Origin: Collimonas sp. PA-H2
Lineage (GTDB): Bacteria > Pseudomonadota > Gammaproteobacteria > Burkholderiales > Burkholderiaceae_D
Direction: 5' to 3'
NCBI RefSeq assembly: GCF_002564105.1
Contig: NZ_PDBX01000001.1
Location: 2,232,001-2,296,000, forward strand
Length of the DNA stretch: 64,000 bases
Every line of letters begins with the position of its first letter. The first letter of the stretch is position 1. A program made the position numbers and the translations under genes. Shown here one piece after another: positions 16,464-26,111 of this stretch. A model generated the notes under the pieces. That model saw only the letters and a program-made list of their open reading frames with translations, searched no databases and was not told the origin of the DNA.

Positions 16464-17765
16464 ATGCTCGATCAGCAGACTTTTTTGCGCGACGCCATGC
16501 GCCGCCTTAACCTTACCCGGGAAAATTTTTCGGAGCGGATCGGTATCCGAAAGCGTGCGTTGGACACCTGGTTATTGCCGGAAACATCCGGTGAATACAG
16601 GGTGATGCCGGATATCGTGACGAAATTTGTCAGTGAAATCCTGGGCGGAAACATTGCCGCCCAAGGATCTACGCAGAGCGTATATACCCCCGACCCCAAT
16701 GCCCCGCTACGCACACGCATCGGCTACAACGGCAAGCCGCAGCTGCTATCGGTGGACCAGTTTTCGCGCGATTCGCTGGAAGAGCTGTTCCGCATCGCCG
16801 ACATCATGCAGCCCATTGCAAGGCGCCAGAAGGTCTCGCGCATCCTCGAGGGTGCCGTACTAGCCAATTTGTTCTTTGAGGCCAGTACGCGCACGCGTAT
16901 CAGCTTTGGCGCGGCGTTTTGCCGCCTGGGAGGATCGGTTTGCGACACCACCGGGTTTACCTTCTCTTCCATGACCAAGGGCGAGTCGATCTACGACACC
17001 AGCCGCGTCATCAGCGGCTATGTCGATGCCCTGGTAGTGCGGCACCCGGAACAAGGCGCAGTCGACGAATTCGCCCGCGCCACCAATATTCCGGTGATCA
17101 ACGGCGGCGACGGCCCGGGCGAGCATCCCAGCCAGGCGATTCTCGACCTGTACACCATCCAGCGTGAATTCTCGCGGCTGGGGAAATTGGTCGATGGCGC
17201 CCATATCGTCATGGCGGGCGATCTCAAGTACGGCCGCACGGTGCATTCGCTGATCAAGCTGCTGGCCCTGTACCGCAATCTCAGGTTCACCCTGATCGCG
17301 CCGCCGACCCTGGAGATGCCGGCCCACATCCTGGAGCGCATTGCCCGCGCCGGCCATGCGGTGGAGCAATCGACTTCGCTGCGGCAAGGTTTGCGAGGCG
17401 CGGACATCGTGTACGCCACCCGGATCCAGAAAGAACGCTTCGCCGACGAGGCGATCGAGGGCTATACGCCGGATTTCCAGATCAACCAGGCCCTGATCAA
17501 CGCCGCCTGCAGCGCCGACACCATCGTCATGCACCCCTTGCCGCGCGACGGCCGGCCCGGCGCCAACGATCTCAGCACCGATCTGAATCATGATCCGCGC
17601 CTGGCGATATTCCGCCAGACCGACAATGGCATTCCGGTCAGGATGGCGCTCTTCGCAACTTTGCTGGGAGTGGAGAACCAGGTGCAGCATTCGATGCGCG
17701 ATGTCAGCTGGCGCTCGCCCCACCATGTGGGACCAGATGACGCAGCTTTCGACGGCCTGGACTGA
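16464..17765 (+). CDS. pyrB: Aspartate carbamoyltransferase with N-terminal HTH-like extension
   Basis: Condenses carbamoyl phosphate and aspartate in pyrimidine synthesis. The carbamoyl-phosphate motif FFEASTRTRISFG lies at about residues 136-148, GDGPGEHPSQAILDLYT in the middle, and HPLPRDGRPG at about 355. The 433-residue length is about 120 more than E. coli PyrB, partly because residues 1-75 form an extra domain (MLDQQTFLRDAMRRLNLTRE...) that resembles a phage-repressor-like HTH. The ATG at 16464 is chosen because GGAGGAG precedes it by 4 bp; a TTG at 16452 lies inside that ribosome site. It is the first gene right of the candidate origin. No pyrI-like gene is nearby. Confidence 0.92.
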   Translation: MLDQQTFLRDAMRRLNLTRENFSERIGIRKRALDTWLLPETSGEYRVMPDIVTKFVSEILGGNIAAQGSTQSVYTPDPNAPLRTRIGYNGKPQLLSVDQFSRDSLEELFRIADIMQPIARRQKVSRILEGAVLANLFFEASTRTRISFGAAFCRLGGSVCDTTGFTFSSMTKGESIYDTSRVISGYVDALVVRHPEQGAVDEFARATNIPVINGGDGPGEHPSQAILDLYTIQREFSRLGKLVDGAHIVMAGDLKYGRTVHSLIKLLALYRNLRFTLIAPPTLEMPAHILERIARAGHAVEQSTSLRQGLRGADIVYATRIQKERFADEAIEGYTPDFQINQALINAACSADTIVMHPLPRDGRPGANDLSTDLNHDPRLAIFRQTDNGIPVRMALFATLLGVENQVQHSMRDVSWRSPHHVGPDDAAFDGLD

Positions 17766-17919
17766 AGCCGGCGTCAGCAACGACTGGCATTACAACGCCG
17801 GCCTGAGCGGCGGCGCTGAGCTGCAAGGCAAGTGGCCACACCCGCATCCGCGGCAGTTCTGTAGTTCTATAGTTCTCTAGTACGCCAGCGTGGACTGCGA
17901 AATTTTTAAAACGAGAAAC
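17766..17919. repeat. Convergent gap with short 8-bp tandem repeat
   Basis: The 154-bp gap between convergent pyrB and the AsmA gene carries three 8-bp units, AGTTCTGT, AGTTCTAT and AGTTCTCT, at 17855-17878. No clear terminator hairpin was recognised. Confidence 0.5.
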
Positions 17920-19947
17920 TTACTTCGCCTTCTTCTGCTTCAAGGTCTTGCCCGGCGGCGGCGCCACCGGCTTTTGCCTGGCTTGCGCCAGCAAGGCCGC
18001 GCAATCGTTTTCCTGCGCCGGGGTGATATTGATCAAAGGGATCACGGCCGCCACCGGCGCCAGCACGCCAAGCGCAATCGCGCCGCCGGCCTTCAGCGCC
18101 AGCACACCCTTGTCCACCCCTACGTCCGGGTTCTTGAAGCTGCCATTGACGTGCAGAGGCGACCTGAGCGAAAAAATCCGCATGCCCTTGCTTTCCGGCT
18201 TGACGGTCAGCGCCAGCGTTTCCTGCGCCAGGTTGATCTGACCCTGGACATTGATGACGGCGTCGTCGGTATCCATCACAAAAGTGCGGGCGTCCATCAC
18301 GCCCTTGGTCACGGCAAAATCGCTGGCCAGGCAGTTCAGCTTGACCTGCTTGTCGCCGAACAGCTTGGAAATGACAACGTTGCCGATATTCAGGCCAGCG
18401 GCTTCCAGCAGGAATTTGCTGATGGTGCCCTGGTTGACCAGGGTTTTCAGCTCGCCGTTGGAACTGCCCAGCAGGCTGGCGACAGAATTGCCGACCGCCG
18501 ACAGGGAAGCGTCGCCGTTGATCTCGCCGAGGCTGGCCTGGGCCGATTCAAAAGCCGGAAACAGCTGCTTGATCTTCAGGTGGCGCGCCGAAATTTTCAT
18601 TTCCGCCTTGATCACCTTGCCGCTGCCGTCCAGCTTGATGTTGGACACCATATTGCCGCCGGCGACGCCGAAATTCAGGGGCGTCAGCGACAGCACGCTG
18701 TCTTTCAGATGAAGGTCGGCGACCAGGTCCTGGATCGGCAATTCCTTGTCGCGCACGATCTTGCGCCCGGTGAACTTGACGTCGGCGTCGATGCTGCCCC
18801 AGCGGCTGGTATCGAATTGCTCGACCGGCAGCACCTTGTTGCTAGGCTGGGCCACGCCATCGCCGCGGTTGGCCTTGCTGGCGTTGGAGTCGGCGCCGAT
18901 CAGCGGCGCAAGGTCGGCCAGCCGCAGCTGGTTGGACAGCAGCGTGCCTTTCAACAGGGGCCGCGGCTTTTGCGCGATATATTCCAGCGTGCCGGACAAA
19001 TCGCTGGAGCCGACGCGGCCGCTGAATTTGTCGTAAATCCAGTCGCCGCCGGCGCTGTTGAGCTTGCCGATCAGCCGTCCCTCGGTGGAAAACGGCGGCG
19101 TCGCCGGCAACACGATGCCGGTCAGCGGATAGAGGTTGGACATGCTGGCGCCCGACAATTTCAGGCGCAGGTCGAGCGCGGCCAGATCGCTAGGCTTGGT
19201 CAGCGTTCCTTGCACGCCTATGGTTGTCTTGCCGACGCGGACATTGGCCAGCAGCGGATAGGGCGTGCTGGAGTTTTGCAGAGACAGCACGGCGCCCGCC
19301 TTGCCGTCGCCGCTGATCGCGGCCTTGTTGAAACTGCCGCTGACTTTCCAGCCGATGCCGTAGCCTTCCGCGCTGGTGGCGGGCAAGCTGTCGATGTCGG
19401 CCTTGATATCCAGTTTGCTGACCGGGTCCAGCAAACGCACAGTGCCTTTGGCCAGCAGCAGTTTCTGCAGTTCCAGTTGCCAGGCGGATGGTCCGCTTGA
19501 TTTGAAGGTCCAGTTATTGTCGCCGTCCGGCTTGCGTTCCAGCGCAAGCACCGGCGCGTCCAGTTCCAGCGACGGCAGCACGATGCGGTGCGCCAGCAAG
19601 GGCAAGGGGCTTAGCGAAAACGTCAGTTGGCCGATTTCCGCCATATGCGGCCCGGTTTTGGCCCACTCTGGATTATCCAGCACAATGTCTTTGGCGCTCA
19701 AGCGCGGCCACGGCACCCAGCGCCGCCAGCTATCCAGGTCGCTCTGCGATTTTTGCCAGGTCAGCGCCAGATCGCCGCGAATCGCAAACGGCCGGCCAGC
19801 GGCCTCGCTGACACGCTGGTTGAGCCAGGGCTTGGCGCGGTTCCAGTCGAAAGTAAGCAGCAACGCCGCGCATACGGCAATCAGCCCCACCAGTGCCGCC
19901 AACGACCATAAAAAAAGCCGCGCCGGCCGAAATTTAGTTGTAGTCAT
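17920..19947 (-). CDS. AsmA family protein
   Basis: Large inner-membrane-anchored periplasmic protein of the AsmA/YhdP/TamB-like superfamily, linked to phospholipid transport and outer-membrane assembly. Of 675 residues, 11-33 form one transmembrane segment (FLWSLAALVGLIAVCAALLLTF). The AsmA N-terminal pattern 'RVSEAAGRPFAIRGDLALTW' follows and long beta-rich repeats fill the body. The C-terminal part, SLRSPLHVNGSFKNPDVGVD, is the conserved AsmA_2 ending. The tail is Lys/Pro rich (PPPGKTLKQKKAK). It stands alone, convergent with pyrB and divergent from the DUF3300 gene. Confidence 0.88.
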   Translation of the reverse strand: MTTTKFRPARLFLWSLAALVGLIAVCAALLLTFDWNRAKPWLNQRVSEAAGRPFAIRGDLALTWQKSQSDLDSWRRWVPWPRLSAKDIVLDNPEWAKTGPHMAEIGQLTFSLSPLPLLAHRIVLPSLELDAPVLALERKPDGDNNWTFKSSGPSAWQLELQKLLLAKGTVRLLDPVSKLDIKADIDSLPATSAEGYGIGWKVSGSFNKAAISGDGKAGAVLSLQNSSTPYPLLANVRVGKTTIGVQGTLTKPSDLAALDLRLKLSGASMSNLYPLTGIVLPATPPFSTEGRLIGKLNSAGGDWIYDKFSGRVGSSDLSGTLEYIAQKPRPLLKGTLLSNQLRLADLAPLIGADSNASKANRGDGVAQPSNKVLPVEQFDTSRWGSIDADVKFTGRKIVRDKELPIQDLVADLHLKDSVLSLTPLNFGVAGGNMVSNIKLDGSGKVIKAEMKISARHLKIKQLFPAFESAQASLGEINGDASLSAVGNSVASLLGSSNGELKTLVNQGTISKFLLEAAGLNIGNVVISKLFGDKQVKLNCLASDFAVTKGVMDARTFVMDTDDAVINVQGQINLAQETLALTVKPESKGMRIFSLRSPLHVNGSFKNPDVGVDKGVLALKAGGAIALGVLAPVAAVIPLINITPAQENDCAALLAQARQKPVAPPPGKTLKQKKAK

Positions 19948-20235
19948 AGATTTGTGAGGTAGGCGTTGCTAAAAAGTTCAATTCGACAAGTATCCCCCCA
20001 ATCCTGCTGCAGATGCTTTAACAAATGCAAACTCCCTGGCAGTTGCGGCCATTGTGCACCTGGCACGACGGCTGTCATCGGGATCCTTGCGACAGACGTT
20101 AACCCAAGATAATGGCGAGCCCCGGTACTAGTGTGCACTTTGTTAGACATGCAAGAGTTTGTAACCCATTGTAGCCAATATAAATCGACGTGCTAGCTTG
20201 TAAACACAACCCATTCCCGTTGTCTGGAGTAAAAA

Positions 20236-22257
20236 ATGACTAACAATAAAAAGCCGGTGTCGTTAATGCTCGGCGCTTCTGTCTGCGTGGCGCTGCTGTC
20301 GCTCGCCGGTTGCGATAAAAAAACCGATGCCAGCGCACCCGCCGCCGCGCCGGTCGCACCGCAGGCGCAAGCCGCGCCGGCCTATGTGCCGCCAACCGCC
20401 GCTCAGTTGTACCAGCTGGTGGGGCCGATCGCCCTGTTCCCGGACAAGCTGGTGGCGCAAGTGCTGGCCGCATCCAGCTATCCTGAGCAAGTCACTGCCG
20501 CCGACAACTGGCTGGGGCAAAACAAAAATCTGAAAGGCACGCAGCTGCAGGACGCCGCCAATCAGCAGCCATGGGATGTCAGCGTCAAGGGCTTGACGCA
20601 GTTTCCTAGCGTGCTAGACCAGATGGCGCACAATATTCCCTGGACTTCGGCGCTCGGCGACGCTTATGTCAACGACCCGACCGACGTCATGAACGCGATT
20701 CAGGTAATGCGCCAGCGCGCCGCCGCCAGCGGCAACCTGAACAACAGCAAGCAGCAGCGGATCGCCAGGGCGCCGCGGGTGCAGGTAGCGCCGCCTGGCG
20801 GCTATGCGCCGCCGCCCGACGAACCGCCTATCTATGAAGGACCGGAAGTGATTCCGCCGCCGCCGGAAACCATCGTGATCGAGCCGGCGGAGCCGGACGT
20901 GGTTTACGTGCCGGCCTACAATCCCGGCGTGGTCTACGGCGAGCCGCTGCCGGTTTATCCGGGTTACTACTATGAACCGCCGCCAGCCTATTATCCGCCC
21001 GGCGAAATCGTTACTGCTGGTGTGCTGACCTTCGGCGTGGGGATTGCCGTCGGCGCCCTGATCGAACATCAGCATTGGGGCTGGAATTCCTGGGGCGTGC
21101 ACTGGGGCGGCGATGGCGGTGGCGGCAACTGGCGCGGCGATGGCGATCGCGATCGCGGCGGCTGGCACCGGCCGGCGGTGGTGTACAACAACAATACCTA
21201 TGTGTCGCGTTCCACCACCATCATCAACCGCGTGACCAACAACTACAACAACAGCACTGTTATCAACAACAATACCCGGAATAATTTCGGCCCGGGCCAG
21301 GCGAACAATCAGGGTTTCCCCAATGGAAGTCCGGCTGGCCAGCCGGGCGGCGTTGCCAATTTCAGTGCGGCGCGGCCTAACGTGATGCAGCCTAACGTGG
21401 CTCGACCTGACGCGGCGCGGCCGAATTTCGCACCCCAGGGCAATCCGCAGCAAGCACGTCCTGCCCCGAATACCGCGCCGTTCGCCGCGGCGCCAAGGCC
21501 GAACCATGGACAGCCGGATTTCAGCCACATGACGCAGCCGAATTTCGGCAAGATCCCGCCAGGAGCCGGACCGTCGGCTGCCGCCAGCGCCAACCAGCTG
21601 GCAAAGCCTGGATTCGTACATCCGGCGCCGAATCAGGTTCAGCCTGGCGCAGTGCCGCAGCATCCCGGCTTTGGCCAGCCGCCGGTACAGAACGGGCGGC
21701 CGGTGCCTAACCAGCTGCAGCAAAATGCCTTGAACCACCCGCCGGTCATGCCGAAAAATCCTCAGGGCGAAAAGCCGCCGGTGAATCTGAACCAGCATCC
21801 TTTCGGCGGCAATCCGCAGCGGCCGAATTTCAACCGGCCGGCCGAAATGGCCAAGCCCCAGCCCCAGCCTGTGCCTGTACCGCAAAACGCGCAAAACCGC
21901 CCGCCTCAGCAGTTCGAGAACCGGCCTAACGGCGGCCAGATACATCAGGAAATGAACCGCCCTGCGCCTGCTCCGGCACCGGCGTTCAACCGTCCGGAAC
22001 CGCGTCCGCAGCCACAACCGATGGCAAGGCCACAGCCACCGCAACTGCAGCAACCGCAGCAACCGCAGCAGATGGCGCGGCCGGAACCGCGTCCTCAGCC
22101 ACAGCCACAGCCAATGGCAAGACCGGAACCGCGGCCACAACCACAACCACAGCCACAAATGCAAGCGCCACATCCGGCGCCACCGCCGCAAAACCACGAG
22201 GCGCATCATGACGGCGGCAATCTGCATCCCGACAAGCGCGCGGACGACCATAAATAA
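20236..22257 (+). CDS. DUF3300 domain lipoprotein with Pro/Gln-rich tail
   Basis: Secreted lipoprotein of unknown function. The lipobox is LLSLAGC (Cys at about residue 26). DUF3300 occupies about residues 55-300, starting YQLVGPIALFPDKLVAQVL and including 'PSVLDQMAHNIPWTSALGDAY' and 'PDVVYVPAYNPGVVYGEPL'. A hydrophobic Gly-rich segment (VLTFGVGIAVGALIEH) and a His/Trp/Gly-rich stretch follow. The last 330 residues are low complexity, built of Asn/Pro/Gln-rich repeats such as ARPEPRPQPQPQPMARPEP. Length 673. SD-like TCTGGAG lies upstream of the ATG. It ends in a bidirectional terminator shared with putA. Confidence 0.9.
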   Translation: MTNNKKPVSLMLGASVCVALLSLAGCDKKTDASAPAAAPVAPQAQAAPAYVPPTAAQLYQLVGPIALFPDKLVAQVLAASSYPEQVTAADNWLGQNKNLKGTQLQDAANQQPWDVSVKGLTQFPSVLDQMAHNIPWTSALGDAYVNDPTDVMNAIQVMRQRAAASGNLNNSKQQRIARAPRVQVAPPGGYAPPPDEPPIYEGPEVIPPPPETIVIEPAEPDVVYVPAYNPGVVYGEPLPVYPGYYYEPPPAYYPPGEIVTAGVLTFGVGIAVGALIEHQHWGWNSWGVHWGGDGGGGNWRGDGDRDRGGWHRPAVVYNNNTYVSRSTTIINRVTNNYNNSTVINNNTRNNFGPGQANNQGFPNGSPAGQPGGVANFSAARPNVMQPNVARPDAARPNFAPQGNPQQARPAPNTAPFAAAPRPNHGQPDFSHMTQPNFGKIPPGAGPSAAASANQLAKPGFVHPAPNQVQPGAVPQHPGFGQPPVQNGRPVPNQLQQNALNHPPVMPKNPQGEKPPVNLNQHPFGGNPQRPNFNRPAEMAKPQPQPVPVPQNAQNRPPQQFENRPNGGQIHQEMNRPAPAPAPAFNRPEPRPQPQPMARPQPPQLQQPQQPQQMARPEPRPQPQPQPMARPEPRPQPQPQPQMQAPHPAPPPQNHEAHHDGGNLHPDKRADDHK

Positions 22258-22310
22258 GCCCGTCTGAAAGCGCTGACCAGGGCGGCGGAGGTTTTAAAAA
22301 CTGCCGTCCA

Positions 22311-22349
22311 AAAAAAAGCTGGCTGAACAAAAGTTCAGCCAGCTTTTTT
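22311..22349. terminator. Bidirectional terminator between the DUF3300 gene and putA
   Basis: AAAGCTGGCTGAAC-aaaa-GTTCAGCCAGCTTT with an A run on the left and a T run on the right, so it serves both converging genes. Confidence 0.9.
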
Positions 22350-22379
22350 ATTCTATACGACAGGTGTGCATTACATCAT

Positions 22380-25300
22380 TCAAGCCTGCAAGGTCATCAG
22401 GCTGGCATTGCCCCCCGCGGCAGTGGTATTGACGCACACCGCGCGCTCAGCCAGCAGGCGCCACAGCGGAATCGAGGCATATTCGGAGGTTTCCAGCAGC
22501 GGCACCAGCGCGCCGGATTTCTCGCTCAACGCAGTCAGCAAGGGACGCAGGCGCGAGGAGCCGGCGCCATCTACCAGCGCCAGCTGCAGGCGCGCGCTAT
22601 TGCTGTCGGCATCGAGCTTGTCGATCACCCGGATGGCTGCGTGCACCGCCTTTGGCAAGCCTTCCGGAATCATTGCTGCCGCGCCCGCTTCCACCACCGG
22701 GGAGTTGCCGGTGGCGAATACCGCCGCCAGCTGGTTCAGCATGGCGCCGACATTATCCGCGCTGCACAGGATGGCGCCGCGCGGTGCAAACGACAAGCTG
22801 TTGCGTTCGCCGGTCGGCCCCGGCAGCACCAGCGAGGTGCCGAGCCAGCTGGCGTGCATGTATTCCTCGCCCAGCGCGGCAATCCGTTGATGGCCGTGGG
22901 TTTTGGCCCAGCCCAGCAGCGCTTGCAGCACCGGCGTATCGATCGCCGCGTCGGCATTCGGCGCATGAATCGTATGCGCACCCAGCGACACCACGGGATT
23001 GCGTTGCAGCCGCTTCAGGTACAAGGGGCCGCCGGCTTTTGGTCCGGTGCCTGATTTCCCTTCGCCGCCAAACGGCTGCACGCCGACCACGGCGCCGACG
23101 ATATTGCGGTTCACATAGATATTGCCGACATGCGCATGGCCGACGATGTAGTCGATGGTTTCGTCGATGCGCGAATGGATCCCCAGCGTCAGGCCGTAGC
23201 CGCTGCCGTTGATCGCTTCGATCAGTTGCGGCAGCTCATTGCGGGCGTAGCGCAGCACGTGCAATACCGGTCCGAACACTTCGCGTTTCAGTTCCGACAT
23301 GGAGCCGATTTCGATCAGGGTCGGCGCCACGAAAGTACCGTTGCTTTGTTCCGGCGGCAGCGGCAACTGGAACAAGTCCTTGGCTGTGCCGCGCATTCTT
23401 TCTATATGCGCCAGCAACTGACCCTGGGCATCGGCATCGATCACCGGGCCGATGTCGGTCACCAGCCGGTCCGGACTGCCGACCCGCAACTCCTGCATGG
23501 CGCCCTTCAGCATATGCAAGGTGCGGTCGGCGATATCGTTTTGCAGGCACAGCACGCGCAAAGCCGAGCAGCGCTGGCCAGCGCTGTCGAATGCCGAGTT
23601 CAGCACGTCTTGCACCACCTGCTCCGGCAGGGCGCTGGAGTCCATGATCAAGGCGTTCTGGCCACCGGTTTCGGCGATTAGCGGCAGATCGACCGATTCT
23701 TCCAGCGAGCGTTTCGCCAGCGTGCGGTTGATGATCTGCGCGACCTCGGTCGAACCGGTGAAAATCACGCCCTTGACACGCGGGTCGGCGGTCAGCGTGG
23801 CGCCGACGGTATCGCCCTGCCCCGGCAGGAATTGCAAGGCCGCGTGCGGCACGCCGGCTTCATGCATCAATTGCACTGCGCGCGCGGCGATCAGCGGCGT
23901 CTGTTCCGCTGGCTTGGCCAGCACCACATTGCCGGCTGCCAGCGCGGCGCTGACTTCGCCGACAAAAATCGCCAGCGGGAAATTCCACGGGCTGATGCAC
24001 ACCACCGGGCCGAGCGCCAGCGCGTTCTGGGTGTGGCGGATTTGCGCCGCGTAGTAGCGCAGGAAATCGACTGCTTCGCGCACTTCTGCAATGGCGTTCG
24101 GCAGCGATTTGCCGGCCTCGCGGATTGCCAGCGCGATCAATTCCATCTGGTTTTCTTCAAACAGTGCGGCTGAGCGGTCCAGTTTGTCGGCGCGTTCCGC
24201 CGGCGGCAGGGTTTGCCAATCCATGGCGTAGACGCTGGCTGCATGCAGGGCTTTGTCGACATCGGCGACGCTGGCTTCGATCACGCTGCCGACCACATCG
24301 CGATGGTCGGCCGGATTCAGCACCGGACGCGCGGCCTGGCTATAGGCTTGCAGCTCGCCCAGCAGCGGCGTCGCATGCCATTGCTGCTGGCCGAAAATCT
24401 TGAAGGCGCTGTCGATCTGGCGCAGCACTTCTTCATTGCTAAGATCGAGGCCGGTCGAATTCTTGCGTTCGGCGCCGAACATGGCCGGCGGCAGGGCAAT
24501 CTGCGGATGCGGCTCGCCGCCCAGCTGCTGGGCGGCCTGCAGCGGATCGGCAATGAGCGAATCGATGGAGACGTTCTCATCGACGATCTGGTTGACGAAG
24601 GACGAGTTGGCGCCGTTTTCCAGCAAGCGCCGCACCAGGTAAGCCAGCAAGGTCTGGTGCGAACCGACCGGTGCGTAGATGCGGCAAGGCTTGTCCAGCA
24701 TGTCTTTGCCGACCACCTGGTCGTACAGCGTTTCGCCCATGCCGTGCAGGCACTGGAATTCGTAATCGGTGACGTTCTTTTCCTTCGCCCAGCTATAAAT
24801 AGTGGCCAGGGTATGCGCGTTATGCGTGGCAAACTGCGGATAGATGACGTCGGTCGCCGCCAGCAGTTTTTGGGCGCAGGTCAGGTAGGACACATCCGTA
24901 TAAACCTTGCGGGTGTACACCGGGAAGCCCGGCAAGCCGTCGACCTGGGCGCGCTTGATTTCGGAGTCCCAGTAGGCGCCCTTGACCAGCCGCACCATGA
25001 ATTTGCGGCCGCTGCGGCGCGCCAGGTCGGCCAGGTAGTCGATCACGAAGGGACAGCGCTTCTGATAGCCCTGCACCACGAAACCGATGCCGTCGAAGCC
25101 GGCCAGGTCAGGATCGAAGGCGAGCGCTTCCATCAGGTCCAGCGACAGTTCCAGGCGATCCGCTTCTTCCGCATCGATGTTGAGGCCGATGTTGTATTGC
25201 TTGGCCAGCACCAGCAACTGCTTCAGGCGCGGCAGCAGTTCCTGCATGGTGCGCTGGCGCTGGGCGCGCGAATAGCGCGGATGCAGCGCCGACAATTTCA

Positions 25301-26111
25301 CCGAAATGCCAGGGCCCTGCTTGATGCCGCGTCCGGCCGAGGCCTTGCCGATGGCGTGGATCGCATCTTCATACGAACGGTAGTAGGCCGCCGCGTCTTC
25401 CTCGGTGAGCGCCGCTTCACCCAGCATGTCGTAGGAGTAGCGGTAGCCGCGCTTTTCATTGTCGCGGCTGTTGCTGAGTGCTTCGGCGATGGTCTGGCCG
25501 GTGACGAACTGGTTGCCCAGCATGCGCATGGCGACATCCACGCCCTTGCGGATCAGCGGCTCGCCGCCGCGCCCGATCAGTTTGGTCAGCGCCGAGCCGA
25601 GGCCGCTTTCGCTGCTGGTGCTGACCAGCTTGCCAGTGATCAGCAAGCCCCAGGTGGCGGCATTGACGAACAGCGACGGCGATTCGCCCAGATGGCTGCG
25701 CCAGTCACCCTTGCTGATCTTGTCGGCGATCAGGCGGTCGGCGGTCTGGTGATCGGGAATGCGCAACAGCGCTTCCGCCAGGCACATCAGGGCCACGCCC
25801 TCTTCCGAGGACAGCGAAAATTCATGCATCAAGGCGTCGACGCCGGAGGCGCGCGTGCGCTTTTCGCGCACGGCTTGCACCAGCTTGCGCGCCAGCGCCT
25901 GGCTGGCGGCATATGAACTGGCGCTGGTTTGCACCTGAGACAGCAGCCATTGCACGGCCAGCGTTTCATCGCGGCGATAGGCGGCGGTAATGGCGGCGCG
26001 CAGCGGCTTGGCGTCGGCCATCATCTCGGCGTGGAAGGCGGCGAAGGCGCTGCTGGGAAGGGTGGAAGGGGTAGTGCTGGACGGCTGGGATGACGGCTGT
26101 AGCGGCGGCAT
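22380..26111 (-). CDS. putA: Bifunctional proline dehydrogenase / delta-1-pyrroline-5-carboxylate dehydrogenase PutA
   Basis: Converts proline to glutamate in two steps at the inner membrane face. Of 1243 residues, the FAD-dependent PRODH barrel lies at about 180-470 (motifs VKLSALHPRY, LNIDAEEADRLELSLDL, MVRLVKGAYWDSEIKRA, HNAHTLATI). The NAD-dependent aldehyde dehydrogenase lies at about 560-1030, with the catalytic cysteine in AFDSAGQRCSALRVL (about residue 843) and PFGGEGKSGTGPKAGGP. A C-terminal domain of about 180 residues follows. The N-terminus is a Ser/Pro/Thr-rich leader with no ribbon-helix-helix repressor domain, unlike E. coli PutA. A divergent Lrp gene likely regulates it. Confidence 0.97.
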   Translation of the reverse strand: MPPLQPSSQPSSTTPSTLPSSAFAAFHAEMMADAKPLRAAITAAYRRDETLAVQWLLSQVQTSASSYAASQALARKLVQAVREKRTRASGVDALMHEFSLSSEEGVALMCLAEALLRIPDHQTADRLIADKISKGDWRSHLGESPSLFVNAATWGLLITGKLVSTSSESGLGSALTKLIGRGGEPLIRKGVDVAMRMLGNQFVTGQTIAEALSNSRDNEKRGYRYSYDMLGEAALTEEDAAAYYRSYEDAIHAIGKASAGRGIKQGPGISVKLSALHPRYSRAQRQRTMQELLPRLKQLLVLAKQYNIGLNIDAEEADRLELSLDLMEALAFDPDLAGFDGIGFVVQGYQKRCPFVIDYLADLARRSGRKFMVRLVKGAYWDSEIKRAQVDGLPGFPVYTRKVYTDVSYLTCAQKLLAATDVIYPQFATHNAHTLATIYSWAKEKNVTDYEFQCLHGMGETLYDQVVGKDMLDKPCRIYAPVGSHQTLLAYLVRRLLENGANSSFVNQIVDENVSIDSLIADPLQAAQQLGGEPHPQIALPPAMFGAERKNSTGLDLSNEEVLRQIDSAFKIFGQQQWHATPLLGELQAYSQAARPVLNPADHRDVVGSVIEASVADVDKALHAASVYAMDWQTLPPAERADKLDRSAALFEENQMELIALAIREAGKSLPNAIAEVREAVDFLRYYAAQIRHTQNALALGPVVCISPWNFPLAIFVGEVSAALAAGNVVLAKPAEQTPLIAARAVQLMHEAGVPHAALQFLPGQGDTVGATLTADPRVKGVIFTGSTEVAQIINRTLAKRSLEESVDLPLIAETGGQNALIMDSSALPEQVVQDVLNSAFDSAGQRCSALRVLCLQNDIADRTLHMLKGAMQELRVGSPDRLVTDIGPVIDADAQGQLLAHIERMRGTAKDLFQLPLPPEQSNGTFVAPTLIEIGSMSELKREVFGPVLHVLRYARNELPQLIEAINGSGYGLTLGIHSRIDETIDYIVGHAHVGNIYVNRNIVGAVVGVQPFGGEGKSGTGPKAGGPLYLKRLQRNPVVSLGAHTIHAPNADAAIDTPVLQALLGWAKTHGHQRIAALGEEYMHASWLGTSLVLPGPTGERNSLSFAPRGAILCSADNVGAMLNQLAAVFATGNSPVVEAGAAAMIPEGLPKAVHAAIRVIDKLDADSNSARLQLALVDGAGSSRLRPLLTALSEKSGALVPLLETSEYASIPLWRLLAERAVCVNTTAAGGNASLMTLQA

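Noticed and set aside
17890..19500. Open frame of 536 codons on the plus strand opposite the AsmA-family gene
   Set aside because: The AsmA translation has a membrane anchor and family motifs; the plus-strand product has none.
20614..22251. Open frame of 545 codons on the minus strand opposite the DUF3300 gene
   Set aside because: Mirror of the Pro/Gln-rich repeats (Arg/Leu/Trp-rich translation), with no start signal or family.
24213..25916. Open frame of 567 codons on the plus strand opposite putA
   Set aside because: It lies wholly antisense to the clear PutA coding sequence, has no recognisable domain and is explained by the GC-rich codon use of putA.
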